Counted from the stretch's first letter, positions 26,135-35,884 are shown. The stretch: 64,000 nucleotides of DNA from Acetobacter suratthaniensis (GCF_017377745.1 NZ_JAFVMG010000014.1:1-64000), one strand, 5' to 3'. Notes: generated from the sequence alone by a model not told the origin. Program-made: numbers and translations.

Positions 26135-27013
26135 TTATTCCATCAAGTCAATAGACCGTTCGAGCACACCATGACGGAACAGTATGTCCGCCTCATCCTG
26201 CAACTCGCGCAGGATTGTCGTATTGATATGATGAATGCTCCAATCGCGTGCCAGAATGGCCCGCTGCCAGCTCTTTCTTAACACGCTCCCAGCCGCATCA
26301 GCCGCCAGAATATACGAAGCCCGCGCAACATCTTGCGGAACTTCACGACCAAGCCGTTCCAGACCATCAAAAAAACTAGCCCGCGCATACGCGCTTAACT
26401 GTCTTTCTCCCAACGTCCAGAATATAGACCGATTGGGAATCAGCGCTTCGGAACCTTCCAGTAAGCGCATATTGCCTATTGTCATGGCATAGTCCTGATA
26501 GGGAGCGAGCGTCACTAACGCATCGATACTCCCCTGTTGCAGAACAGCCAGACCTGCACCGGGCATGACGTCACAGATGGTTATGTCATCCAAGCTCAGG
26601 CCGGCTTTTTCAAGCGCCTGCACCAGAAGGTAAATCTGGAATGACTTCTGGGCCAGACCAATTTTACGGCCGACCAGATCCTGTAATGACCAGACAGGAG
26701 AATCCGCACGTACGACGATAGAACCATCCAGCCTGCGCGGCGCTGATGCAGCAAGCAGGATAACATCCAGCCCCTTGGCCGCGGCAAACAGCGGTTGAGG
26801 GGAACTGGTTCCGCACACATCAATCTGACCAAGACTCAAGACGTCAGCACTCTGACTGCCCCCATCATAGCGTACAAACTCAACATCAAGACTGTCGAAC
26901 TGCATGTCCCATGCCGCGGCAAGAGTCAGATGCAGATTGGCTGGATGAACGCCAATACGCAGCGGGGAGCGTTCATGCTTACAGGGCGGCTGAGGCGAGG
27001 CGGAAATGGTCAT
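26135..27013 (-). CDS. SsuA/NMT1-like binding-fold protein without signal peptide
   Basis: A 292-residue protein of the NMT1/THI5-like or SsuA fold: LRIGVHPANLHL, DLVGRKIGLAQKSFQIYLLVQ, QQGSIDALVTLAPYQDY. Unlike the two other binding proteins it has no signal peptide or anchor, and it also lacks the CPVPTA motif of the desulfinase-like proteins. It may be a cytoplasmic sensor, an enzyme of unknown chemistry, or a binding protein with a missed upstream start. It is divergent from the ArsR-type regulator, separated by 140 bp, and precedes the importer 2 operon on the same strand. Confidence 0.7.
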   Translation of the reverse strand: MTISASPQPPCKHERSPLRIGVHPANLHLTLAAAWDMQFDSLDVEFVRYDGGSQSADVLSLGQIDVCGTSSPQPLFAAAKGLDVILLAASAPRRLDGSIVVRADSPVWSLQDLVGRKIGLAQKSFQIYLLVQALEKAGLSLDDITICDVMPGAGLAVLQQGSIDALVTLAPYQDYAMTIGNMRLLEGSEALIPNRSIFWTLGERQLSAYARASFFDGLERLGREVPQDVARASYILAADAAGSVLRKSWQRAILARDWSIHHINTTILRELQDEADILFRHGVLERSIDLME

Positions 27014-27153
27014 TTGATCGTTATATCATGTTATATATTTTTTCCATCGTGTTTTTACCCACTCGCGTACGCATGCAACGGTTGCGCCCGACAGCCCAAT
27101 AAGGCTAGCCTTGGTAGTATCAGACAGTAGCGGATGCAAGGAAAAGCCAGACC
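27014..27153. promoter_or_regulatory. Divergent promoter of the ArsR gene and binding-protein gene
   Basis: The gap contains a direct repeat GTTATAT (27020-27026 and 27030-27036), an element GTGTTTTTA (27049-27057), the palindrome GCGTACGC and GCAAC-G-GTTGC. ArsR-family operators are often AT-rich dyads near the -10 region, so the GTTATAT repeats are the most likely regulator site. Not verified. Confidence 0.4.
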
Positions 27154-27552
27154 ATGACGAATGTCGAAGGCTGTAGACAGACAGATGATGTCGTTGAACT
27201 GCTTAAACAACTCGCCAATGCCAATAGACTTGCCATCATCAGCAGCCTGCTGGAAGGGCCGCGCTCTGTCACCGAGCTAGAGCTCGTTCTATCAATCCGC
27301 CAGCCCACCCTGTCGCAGCAGATCACCTCCCTGCGGGAAGCGGGAATTATCGAAGGGCATCGGGAAGGCCGTCATATAATCTATTCATTGGTAGATGAAC
27401 GTACCACGACCGTTATGCGTTTTCTGGCCAATATTTACCCAGATATGATTCCAGAGCAGGTAAGAATACTCCCTCCGTTTGGCTATATTGACTGCGCAAA
27501 GCTACCGGACATGATTGTTAATATGCGCCTTTCCATGCAGGACGCATCCTAA
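27154..27552 (+). CDS. ArsR/SmtB-fold transcriptional regulator
   Basis: A 132-residue winged-helix repressor. The DNA-binding core (about 12-82) includes LANANRLAIISSLLEGPRSVTEL, RQPTLSQQITSLREAGII and HREGRHIIYSL. The metal-binding CxC of arsenic or zinc sensors is absent. Two Cys occur at 7 and 114, flanking the core; persulfide-sensing members of this family (BigR, SqrR, YgaV) also use a pair of Cys, though at different positions. It is divergent from the cluster's 3' boundary and is the only regulator next to it, so control of sulfur-compound uptake is inferred. Confidence 0.85.
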   Translation: MTNVEGCRQTDDVVELLKQLANANRLAIISSLLEGPRSVTELELVLSIRQPTLSQQITSLREAGIIEGHREGRHIIYSLVDERTTTVMRFLANIYPDMIPEQVRILPPFGYIDCAKLPDMIVNMRLSMQDAS

Positions 27553-27678
27553 CATAGGGAATAGACCAAGCTCTCTGCCACGCAATAGAATCCGATTAAA
27601 CAGATATGCCGTATCCACAAGCATATCAGGGGCGGAAGCCCTCTCTCAAACCGCGTGAATAACCGGCAGCGCCACTAT

Positions 27679-27690
27679 CACAGGCCTGTG
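27679..27690. promoter_or_regulatory. Perfect 12-bp palindrome upstream of the CoA-transferase gene
   Basis: CACAGGCCTGTG lies 120 bp upstream of the CoA-transferase start, in the 258-bp gap after the ArsR gene. It could be an operator; no matching site was found elsewhere in the window. Confidence 0.3.
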
Positions 27691-27801
27691 GCAAGACATG
27701 TCCCAATATAGTCCATGATACCTCATTTTCGGGCCATGATTGGCGTTGCTGTTGCGGCTGTTCGGCTTCCATCATGAGTGACTCCAAGACCACTCGGATG
27801 A

Positions 27802-29322
<1,521 letters not shown>

Positions 29323-29340
29323 ACAGGAACCGGAAACAGG

Positions 29341-30345
29341 ATGACCGAACTTCTGATTGTCTTTGTGGTAAGCGATGGTGTCCAGTTAATGGATATAGCC
29401 GGACCAGCCGACGTTTTCGCTGAGGCCAATACCGTTCATGGTCGTCCGTTCTACCGCTCGGTCATTGCGGCTACAAAAAAGGACATCCGCAGTTCATGTG
29501 GTTTCAGCCTGCGAGCCGACCTGCTGCTCGGGAATATCCGCAATCAGTGCATTGATACGCTACTGGTGGCCGGATCCCCCGATGCCTCAGCCAGAACCAA
29601 CGATCCGGTTTTAACGGCCTGGTTACAGCAGGAAGCCCCAAAAACCCGGCGCTTTGGCTCCGTCTGCGGTGGTATTTTCCCGCTTGCACAAACTGGCCTG
29701 CTCGATGGGCGCACCATCGCCGCGCACTGGGCTGATGTGGACTGCGTACGTGAGCGCTTTCCGGCCATAACAGTCGATGCAGATGCAATCGTCAGGCAAG
29801 ATAGCGCGCTGCGAACAGCCGCGGGTGTGTCATCTGGTCTGGATCTAGCGCTTTCTCTGGTGCGGGAAGATCTGGGAGACCGCATTGCCCGTGATGTCGC
29901 GCGGCAACTTGTATTGTTTTACAAGCGCCCCGGCGGCCAGTTACAATACAGCCGGCAAAAAGAACTGTCTCCTGCGGGCCGGTCTGCCTTACAATCTCTG
30001 CAACGGCAGATCATGCAGCAACCGAGCGCTGAATACAGCGTAGAAACAATGGCAGGAATGCTCGCGCTTGAACGCCGACAACTGACACGCCTCTTTGCTC
30101 AGGAGACCGGCCTGTCACCCGCCCGTTGGGTTGAGCAAACCCGCCTGGCTCTCGCCAGAAACCTGCTTGAAGACGGTGGAAAACCTCCAAAAGTTGTCGC
30201 AGCCGAAGCTGGTTTTGGCTCAGTCAGGGTTTTGCGGCGGGTCTTTCAACGCCATCTTGGCGTAACGCCCGCCGAGTACAGGAAGCGCTTTGGCCAGCTA
30301 CATGCCCCGCTCCCTGCCCTGCTCAATCAAGATCAGGCCGAATAG
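29341..30345 (+). CDS. GlxA-type regulator (DJ-1/PfpI domain plus AraC HTH)
   Basis: A 334-residue regulator. The N-terminal 170 residues form a DJ-1/PfpI-like sensor domain (MTELLIVFVVSDGVQLMDIAGPADVF and FGSVCGGIFPLAQTGLLDGR). The C-terminal 110 residues are an AraC-type double helix-turn-helix, ending with FGSVRVLRRVFQRHLGVTPAEYRKRF. It lies 18 bp after the CoA-transferase gene and probably controls it or its own operon in response to an unknown small molecule. Its 3' end overlaps that of the convergent PaiB gene. Confidence 0.88.
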   Translation: MTELLIVFVVSDGVQLMDIAGPADVFAEANTVHGRPFYRSVIAATKKDIRSSCGFSLRADLLLGNIRNQCIDTLLVAGSPDASARTNDPVLTAWLQQEAPKTRRFGSVCGGIFPLAQTGLLDGRTIAAHWADVDCVRERFPAITVDADAIVRQDSALRTAAGVSSGLDLALSLVREDLGDRIARDVARQLVLFYKRPGGQLQYSRQKELSPAGRSALQSLQRQIMQQPSAEYSVETMAGMLALERRQLTRLFAQETGLSPARWVEQTRLALARNLLEDGGKPPKVVAAEAGFGSVRVLRRVFQRHLGVTPAEYRKRFGQLHAPLPALLNQDQAE

Positions 30346-30976
30346 CATCCCCTTCAACCGGGATCATCTGCGCCACGGCACGATCCAAGAGATCAGCGCT
30401 TGCCGCCAACCCCCGCACCACACCGGCCCGATCATCGGCTCCCCGGTTCTGGCTCATCTTACGCTTGGCCAGTAATCGGGTAATCGGCATACGAAGGCCA
30501 ACAACCCCCTTAAGCTGCCCTTGAATGAAAGCATCCGGCGCATCCGTAACATGCCAAGGTGTTTTCTGCGTTGCTTCGTGCTGGTTCGTCAGCCGTGTGA
30601 CGATAGCAAGAAGGCGGTTCGGATCTCTGAAGAACTCTACCGGGCCAAAAGCCTGAACGGCCTCATAATTCCAGGTGGGGACAACCTTGTGGTGGAGTTG
30701 CTTGGAAGGATACCAGCTTGCACTAATATAGGCGTCTGCCCCCATAAAAATGGCCAGCGCCTCCCCCAACACAGGTTCTTTCCATTGTGGATTAGGCTGA
30801 GCAAGATGCCCGTACAGAACTCCGAACTCACCCTCCTCCGTATCCAGAAACAGAGGAAGTGGTGTTGCAATTGGCCCTTTGGCAGTCGCTGTCACAAACT
30901 GCGCCAGCCGTGCATTGCGGATGATGCCGTGTAGGATCTCAGGATTATCTTCGTGGAAAACGGGTGGAACGTGCAT
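30323..30976 (-). CDS. PaiB-like FMN-binding protein
   Basis: The 217-residue product shows the PaiB/FMN-binding split-barrel pattern: MHVPPVFHEDNPE, FVTATAKGPIATPLPLF, GHLAQPNPQW, YISASWYPSK, VPTWNYEAVQAFG. Bacillus PaiB was first linked to repression of sporulation and protease genes; many homologues sit beside MocR regulators, as here, and probably bind a flavin or pyridoxal derivative. It is divergent from the MocR gene by 74 bp containing repeated GTCCAGT half-sites, so it is the likely target of that regulator. Confidence 0.88.
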   Translation of the reverse strand: MHVPPVFHEDNPEILHGIIRNARLAQFVTATAKGPIATPLPLFLDTEEGEFGVLYGHLAQPNPQWKEPVLGEALAIFMGADAYISASWYPSKQLHHKVVPTWNYEAVQAFGPVEFFRDPNRLLAIVTRLTNQHEATQKTPWHVTDAPDAFIQGQLKGVVGLRMPITRLLAKRKMSQNRGADDRAGVVRGLAASADLLDRAVAQMIPVEGDAIRPDLD

Positions 30977-31015
30977 ATGGATTACCCCCTTGGCTTTCCA
31001 GAAAAGTAACGCAAT

Positions 31016-31064
31016 ACTGGACCATTATTAACGTCCAGTTATGATAAATTATGCCAGTCCAGTT
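31016..31064. promoter_or_regulatory. Repeated GTCCAGT half-sites, candidate MocR operator
   Basis: ACTGGAC at 31016-31022 faces GTCCAGT at 31033-31039 as an inverted pair, and GTCCAGTT recurs in direct orientation at 31057-31064, inside the first codons of the MocR gene. MocR/PdxR proteins bind direct or inverted repeats in such divergent gaps, so these three half-sites are strong candidates for autoregulation and control of the PaiB gene. Confidence 0.6.
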
Positions 31065-32532
31065 TTCTGCAAAACTACCTCGCACAAGGCCACTTGGCGG
31101 GCGGCAGTTATATGAAGCGCTGAAAGCGCAGATTGCAGAGGGAGTATATCTGCCGGGAACAGCCATGCCCTCCACCCGAGCACTGGCACTTGAACTGGGC
31201 ATCGCACGTTCAACCGTAACGTCAGCCTATGAGCAGTTGCTCGCCGAGGGCTTTCTTGAAAGCCGTCAGGGTGCGCCTACACGCGTAGCCTCACTTCTGC
31301 CTCGCCAGATTTCTGTCTTGGACAACAAATCCGACCGCTCCTTGCATCAGCTCTCAGCCTATGGGGAGCGAATGAAAAGACTGGCAACAGGTCAAAGTCA
31401 TCATCTGGCTACCCCGGAGCCTGTTATCGACTTTCGGTACGGTCATCTAGCAGCGCGGGATTTCCCGACCCTTGCATGGAAGCGCGCACTCACAGCGGCC
31501 CTGACGCGACAATCAGGCCGCTTGAGCTATGGGCCACCGGAAGGTAGCCTGCGGTTGCGCACTGCGTTACAGGCTTACCTATGGCGAGCACGTGGTCTGC
31601 ACTGTGATGCTGGACAGATCATTCTTGTCAGTGGCTCTCAGCAAGGGCTTGATCTCTGCGCACGCATTTTTCTCGACCCGACCGATAGATTTATTGTAGA
31701 AAACCCTTGCTATCAGATGGCAAGGCAGGCGTTCAGCGCTAACGGGGCGGTAGCGGTATCCATTTCTGCCCGCGCAAACCTTCAGGATGCGCCCCTGTGG
31801 ACCAGAGCGGATGCCCGCCTTGCCTATGTAACACCTTCACACCAGTTCCCCCTTGGTGGCGTCATGCCGATTGCACAGCGGCAGCAGTTACTTGCCTGGG
31901 CCCAAGAGACTGGAGCCTATGTGATTGAGGATGATTACGACAGCGAGTATCGCTACGATATCAAGCCTGTCCCTCCCCTTTACGGCCTTGGGGGTGAGAC
32001 AAGCCGCGTCATCTACCTCGGGACAGTCTCCAAAATCCTCTCACCCGGTCTGAGGGTTGGCTATGTCATCGTTCCCTCCGGTCTTCAGGCAATATTTGCC
32101 GCCGCCAAGCAGCTTGCTGACAGACATAGCCCTGTAGCCGAACAGGAGGCCTTGGCATCATTACTGGAAAGCGGCCTGTATGAACGGCATATCCGCCGTG
32201 TGCGCCGCCGCAATGCCGAACGCCGCCGCTGTCTGCTCGATGCTCTGGAGCGATCCTTAGGCAACAGAATAACGATCGAAGGGGCAGAAGCCGGGCTACA
32301 TGTCGTCGTCTGGCTCCATGATGTGGCCGCTGCTTCTGAATCGGCTCTGCTGGCACGAAGCAAACAGTGTGGCCTCGGCCTCTATCCCATCTCCCCTCTT
32401 TATGACAGCGCACTTCCTGAACAGGCACCGGACTGTGTCGGTTTGGTCATGGGTTATGCAGCACTGGATGACTTTCAGATCCGCAGAGGGGTTGAAATAC
32501 TGACGGACGTCATTCAGTCGCTCACAGGCTGA
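31051..32532 (+). CDS. MocR/PdxR-family regulator (GntR HTH plus aminotransferase domain)
   Basis: A 493-residue fusion. Residues 15-80 form a GntR winged helix (LYEALKAQIAEGVYLPGTAMPSTRALA), followed by a fold type I aminotransferase-like domain with the PLP-binding Lys328 in YLGTVSKILSPGLRVGY and Asp294-295 in VIEDDYDSEY. Such regulators sense PLP or an amino-group compound. Divergent PaiB-like and downstream transporter genes suggest a role in vitamin B6, polyamine or amino-compound control. Family is certain, effector is not. Confidence 0.92.
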   Translation: MPVQFSAKLPRTRPLGGRQLYEALKAQIAEGVYLPGTAMPSTRALALELGIARSTVTSAYEQLLAEGFLESRQGAPTRVASLLPRQISVLDNKSDRSLHQLSAYGERMKRLATGQSHHLATPEPVIDFRYGHLAARDFPTLAWKRALTAALTRQSGRLSYGPPEGSLRLRTALQAYLWRARGLHCDAGQIILVSGSQQGLDLCARIFLDPTDRFIVENPCYQMARQAFSANGAVAVSISARANLQDAPLWTRADARLAYVTPSHQFPLGGVMPIAQRQQLLAWAQETGAYVIEDDYDSEYRYDIKPVPPLYGLGGETSRVIYLGTVSKILSPGLRVGYVIVPSGLQAIFAAAKQLADRHSPVAEQEALASLLESGLYERHIRRVRRRNAERRRCLLDALERSLGNRITIEGAEAGLHVVVWLHDVAAASESALLARSKQCGLGLYPISPLYDSALPEQAPDCVGLVMGYAALDDFQIRRGVEILTDVIQSLTG

Positions 32533-32576
32533 GCAGCCGTAAGGATGGCATGGACATACAGCTTTTTCCAGACGGC

Positions 32577-32897
32577 CTACGCCTGACCACCAATTTTCAT
32601 TAATGTGAGGCCTGACACAATCAGAATAGCCGCCAGAAAGCGTATTGCCGAGGCACTTTCACCAAAGAACATTATCCCGGCGGCAAATGCGCCTATGGCC
32701 CCTATTCCGGTCCAGACCGTATAAGCCGTTCCAAGCGGCAAAGATTTCATGGCCGTTGAAAGCAGGCCAATGCTGATCAAAAATCCGCTAACGGCCACCA
32801 CGGATGGCCCTAATCTGGAAAAACCAGCTGACTGCTTGATGGCCGTTGCCCAGACCACTTCAAAAATACCGGCGAGAAAGAGAGCGATCCAGTTCAT
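32577..32897 (-). CDS. SugE/Gdx-type small multidrug resistance protein
   Basis: A 106-residue SMR protein with four membrane helices: MNWIALFLAGIFEVVWATA, GFSRLGPSVVAVSGF, AMKSLPLGTAYTVWTGIGAIG and the final helix. Glu13 is the essential proton-binding residue, and the KSLPLGTAY signature is that of the SugE/Gdx group, whose members export guanidinium. No guanidine riboswitch is visible upstream, since the gene starts 8 bp before the end of the lysE-like gene. An alternative start at 32906 overlaps that stop by one base (TAATG). It is convergent with the MocR gene. Confidence 0.88.
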   Translation of the reverse strand: MNWIALFLAGIFEVVWATAIKQSAGFSRLGPSVVAVSGFLISIGLLSTAMKSLPLGTAYTVWTGIGAIGAFAAGIMFFGESASAIRFLAAILIVSGLTLMKIGGQA

Positions 32898-32905
32898 GGC
32901 GATCA

Positions 32906-33547
32906 TTATTCCTGCGTCAGACAATGATGAAAGAAGCTGCTCCACAACAAAGACATCGAGAGCATGAGCATGATGCCACCCATGACAACATCGAGACTCT
33001 GCCAGGCACGGGGCCGCGCAAAGATGGGTTGCAGGAGACGTGCGCCGTAACCCAAAGCCGCAAACCATAAAAAACTCGCCGATACCGCACCTGCTGCAAA
33101 TACCGGCCTTGCTGATGGGGGTTGCGCCATTGCCGCAGCCCCCATCAGCAGAACCGTATCGAGATAAACATGCGGGTTAAGCCAGGTAAAAGCCGCTACA
33201 GCAGCCAGCGCCTGCCTTAGGGAAACGCCCTGCCCCGCTACTATAGACATACTGTCATGGCGCACCGCCCGGCGCAGTGACTGCACTCCATACCACCCTA
33301 GAAATGCCGCTCCGGCCAGCGTGAAGCCCATAGAGAGAACAGGAAGAGCAGAAACGAGAGCCCCCATCCCATTCACACCGGCGATAATCAGCACGGCATC
33401 CGAAACGGCACAAAACAGGACAATCGCGCCGACATGTTGGCACTTCAGCCCCTGACGCAGCACGAAGAGATTTTGCGCCCCGATTGCGATAATCAAAGAG
33501 GCTGAAAGCGCAAAACCGGCCGAAAAGGAAAGTAGGAACGACATCAT
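32906..33547 (-). CDS. LysE/ArgO-family basic amino acid exporter
   Basis: A 213-residue inner-membrane exporter with about six helices and the family opening IIAIGAQNLFVLRQGL. LysE/ArgO proteins export lysine or arginine when internal pools become too high. It is divergent from an ArgP-like LysR regulator, the classic arrangement for LysE-LysG and ArgO-ArgP, and overlaps or abuts the SugE-like gene. Confidence 0.9.
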   Translation of the reverse strand: MMSFLLSFSAGFALSASLIIAIGAQNLFVLRQGLKCQHVGAIVLFCAVSDAVLIIAGVNGMGALVSALPVLSMGFTLAGAAFLGWYGVQSLRRAVRHDSMSIVAGQGVSLRQALAAVAAFTWLNPHVYLDTVLLMGAAAMAQPPSARPVFAAGAVSASFLWFAALGYGARLLQPIFARPRAWQSLDVVMGGIMLMLSMSLLWSSFFHHCLTQE

Positions 33548-33576
33548 GCGTTCTGGGTAGGCGATTTTTTTTGATA

Positions 33577-33594
33577 AGAAAAACTTGTTTTTCT
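33577..33594. promoter_or_regulatory. Dyad AGAAAAAC-TT-GTTTTTCT between lysE and argP
   Basis: A perfect 8-bp inverted repeat with a 2-bp centre in the 73-bp gap between the divergent exporter and LysR genes. LysR regulators bind such dyads upstream of their target, so it is the probable ArgP site. Confidence 0.5.
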
Positions 33595-33620
33595 AAATCA
33601 TATGAAGCAATTCTTATTTC

Positions 33621-34529
33621 ATGCTGGATTATGCCACCTTAAATGCTGTCAGTGCCGTTGTGCGCGAAGGCTCTTTCGAAGGGGCTGCTCAAGCTCTTGG
33701 AATCACACCTTCGGCCATTTCACAGCGTGTGAAAGGATACGAGGAGAAACTAGGCGCGCTCCTGATTATCAGAGGGCAGCCCTGCAAGCCTACAGCTCTG
33801 GGCAAAGCTCTTTGCGCGCACATTGACAAGGTTCGTTTGCTTGAAGCTGAAATCCCCCAGCTCTCGGCAGATGCCGCTCTGGCAATATCGCGCTCTCCCA
33901 GTCTCAAAATTGCCGTTAATGCTGATAGTCTTGCAACGTGGTTTCCCGAAGCTATCGCCGGTTTTGCAAAAGAAACCCACGTTTTTCTGGACCTTCTGGT
34001 CGAGGATGAAGCCCATACGGCAGACCGGCTTCGCTCGGGCGATGTGATGGCGGCGGTTACGGCAGATTCTGCCCCGGTATCAGGGTGCCGCACTCTCCAT
34101 CTGGGTGTGTTGCGTTATGCCGCCTGCGCCAGCCCCACCTTTGTACAACGCTATTTTTCCAAGGGCTTTACACGAGACGAATTTACCACAGCACCCTGTA
34201 TGTGTTTTGAAAAACGGGACAGACTTCAAACACGGTGGCTACAGGAAGTGCACCAGCTTTCTTTGCCATTACATGTGCATTATATCCCTTCCACTCAGGG
34301 ATTTCTTGACTTTGCTCTCGCGGGGTTAGGCTGGGGTTTACAACCGCTTTCTCTCGCCCAAAAACATCTTGCGGCAGGCGAGCTAATTGAACTTGCCCCA
34401 CACCATGCGGTGGATGTTGATCTTTACTGGATTATTCCACGGTTAAAGAGCGACATTCTAGAAAAATTAACACAACATCTAAAAATACAGTGCTCACGGA
34501 ATAAATATCTTGAGCAGAAATCAGTTTAA
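33621..34529 (+). CDS. argP: ArgP/LysG-like LysR regulator
   Basis: A 302-residue LysR protein. The helix-turn-helix lies at 3-60 (MLDYATLNAVSAVVREGSF, AISQRVKGYEEKLG) in the ArgP/IciA pattern, with Gln-Arg-Val in the recognition helix. The rest is the co-inducer domain. It should activate the divergent exporter in the presence of Lys, Arg or His. The gene is convergent, 11 bp away, with the LacI-family gene. Confidence 0.87.
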   Translation: MLDYATLNAVSAVVREGSFEGAAQALGITPSAISQRVKGYEEKLGALLIIRGQPCKPTALGKALCAHIDKVRLLEAEIPQLSADAALAISRSPSLKIAVNADSLATWFPEAIAGFAKETHVFLDLLVEDEAHTADRLRSGDVMAAVTADSAPVSGCRTLHLGVLRYAACASPTFVQRYFSKGFTRDEFTTAPCMCFEKRDRLQTRWLQEVHQLSLPLHVHYIPSTQGFLDFALAGLGWGLQPLSLAQKHLAAGELIELAPHHAVDVDLYWIIPRLKSDILEKLTQHLKIQCSRNKYLEQKSV

Positions 34530-34540
34530 CATGCACAATA

Positions 34541-35563
34541 CTAACTGCTTTCTCTTTTTATAAATGTAAAGCCAAGATCCAGACTAGGGTTGGCGGGCTC
34601 TTTCCCAAGCATTAAATCCACCAGCATTTTTGCAGCCTCTCTCCCGATTTCGTAACGGGGTGTGGCCACCGTACTTAAGGACGGCATAATCCATGCTGAA
34701 GCAGGCAAATCGTTAAAACCGGCAATGGCAAGCTGCTGTGGAACGTTTATCCCATGCCGTTGACAATAAAATAATGCCCCCTGCGCCAAATCATCATTAC
34801 AGAAAAAAAGGGCATTCAGGTCGGGGCATTCCTGCAAAGCACGCGCCGTCAGTCTGGCGCCGAGTTCGATAGACGAGCGATCCGGCACAGTGAGAACATA
34901 AGGAGCCACGCGCATTGTCTCTTCCACAATGCGCTGAAAACCTGCCCCCCGTGCCATTGTCCGGGGGTCAAGCTGCGAGGCCACGAAGCCAACCCGCTCA
35001 TAGCCTCGCTCAAGGAAATGGCGCGCCACTGCCGCCCCACCGCTTTCTTGAGAAAATCCGACTGAGTAGCTACCCGGTCTATGATGTAGTTCCATCATAT
35101 GAACCACCGGCACGGCGGGCTCTGTCAGCAATTGGAATGTTTGCGGCAAATGGTCTGTTCCACATAACAACACACCATCAGGACGAAAAGAAAGCAGCCC
35201 TCTTAACAGCCGATGCTCCTCAACAGGAGAATAATCCGTTGCGGCAGTGATCAACTGATACCCTTGTGGGGAAAGAATATCGTTTATCCCGGCAATAACC
35301 TCCATGAACACCATGTTGGTAATCGAAGGAATAAGCACGGCAACATTCATGGATCTGGAGGAGGCAAGCGCACTTGCCGCACGATCAGGAACATACCCCA
35401 AGGTTGCTGCGGCCTGTTCAATCCGTATTCTCAGATCAGAGCTGACCTTTGATGTTTCGCGAAAAGCTCTGGAAACACTGATCATGCTTGTATTGGCTGC
35501 CGCCGCAACGTCTTTAATCGTAGCACGCCCCTTGACAGGAGAACGCGCCTTCCGGCCCGCCAT
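34541..35563 (-). CDS. LacI-family repressor (GntR-like)
   Basis: A 340-residue LacI regulator: helix-turn-helix ATIKDVAAAANTSMISVSRAF near residue 14, hinge RAASALASSRSMNVAVLIPS, then a sugar-binding periplasmic-type domain with the GntR-like stretch SITNMVFMEVIAGIND. ATG at 35563 is preferred over the TTG at 35569 because GAGGG lies 6 nt upstream. It is divergent from the porin, mutarotase and glucose dehydrogenase genes, and a LacI-type operator lies in front of the porin gene, so it probably represses glucose oxidation until a sugar or sugar acid is present. Confidence 0.88.
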   Translation of the reverse strand: MAGRKARSPVKGRATIKDVAAAANTSMISVSRAFRETSKVSSDLRIRIEQAAATLGYVPDRAASALASSRSMNVAVLIPSITNMVFMEVIAGINDILSPQGYQLITAATDYSPVEEHRLLRGLLSFRPDGVLLCGTDHLPQTFQLLTEPAVPVVHMMELHHRPGSYSVGFSQESGGAAVARHFLERGYERVGFVASQLDPRTMARGAGFQRIVEETMRVAPYVLTVPDRSSIELGARLTARALQECPDLNALFFCNDDLAQGALFYCQRHGINVPQQLAIAGFNDLPASAWIMPSLSTVATPRYEIGREAAKMLVDLMLGKEPANPSLDLGFTFIKRESS

Positions 35564-35884
35564 ACTCAACCCTCAGCACTTGATGTCAGTGAAACTGTAA
35601 TTGTACCGACATTGGAAAATGGTCACTTACGCATATGCTGAATGCGGTGAGAGTTGACCATAAGAAGCATGACCAGCGCGGCAAGAGCCCGCGACGATTT
35701 TTATCCATTACATAAAATTTAATTATGAGCACAGAGAAAGATATTCCCATTTTTTACAGTTATTTAAAGGGGAAAATAACTTTCTGGAACCTTATCACAT
35801 ACTCGTGCGTTAGCTGCAACCCATCTATGCAACGCCATATGTTAGCGCTACCACAACGCCGCAACAAACAACCCAGGGAAGAGC
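35564..35884. promoter_or_regulatory. Divergent LacI-porin control region with operator at 35840-35853
   Basis: Within this 321-bp gap TGTTAGCGCTACCA (35840-35853) is a near-perfect palindrome centred on AGCGCT and close to the gluconate-repressor type consensus ATGTTACC(C/G)GTAACAT. It ends 31 bp upstream of the porin start, so bound repressor would block transcription or elongation. AGGGAAGAGC before 35885 is the porin ribosome site. No gene is seen in the gap. Confidence 0.6.

Noticed and set aside
25891-26154. An 87-codon frame between importer 2 and the binding-fold gene
   Set aside because: It lies in a promoter gap, has no Shine-Dalgarno, and its tail is antisense to the end of a real gene.
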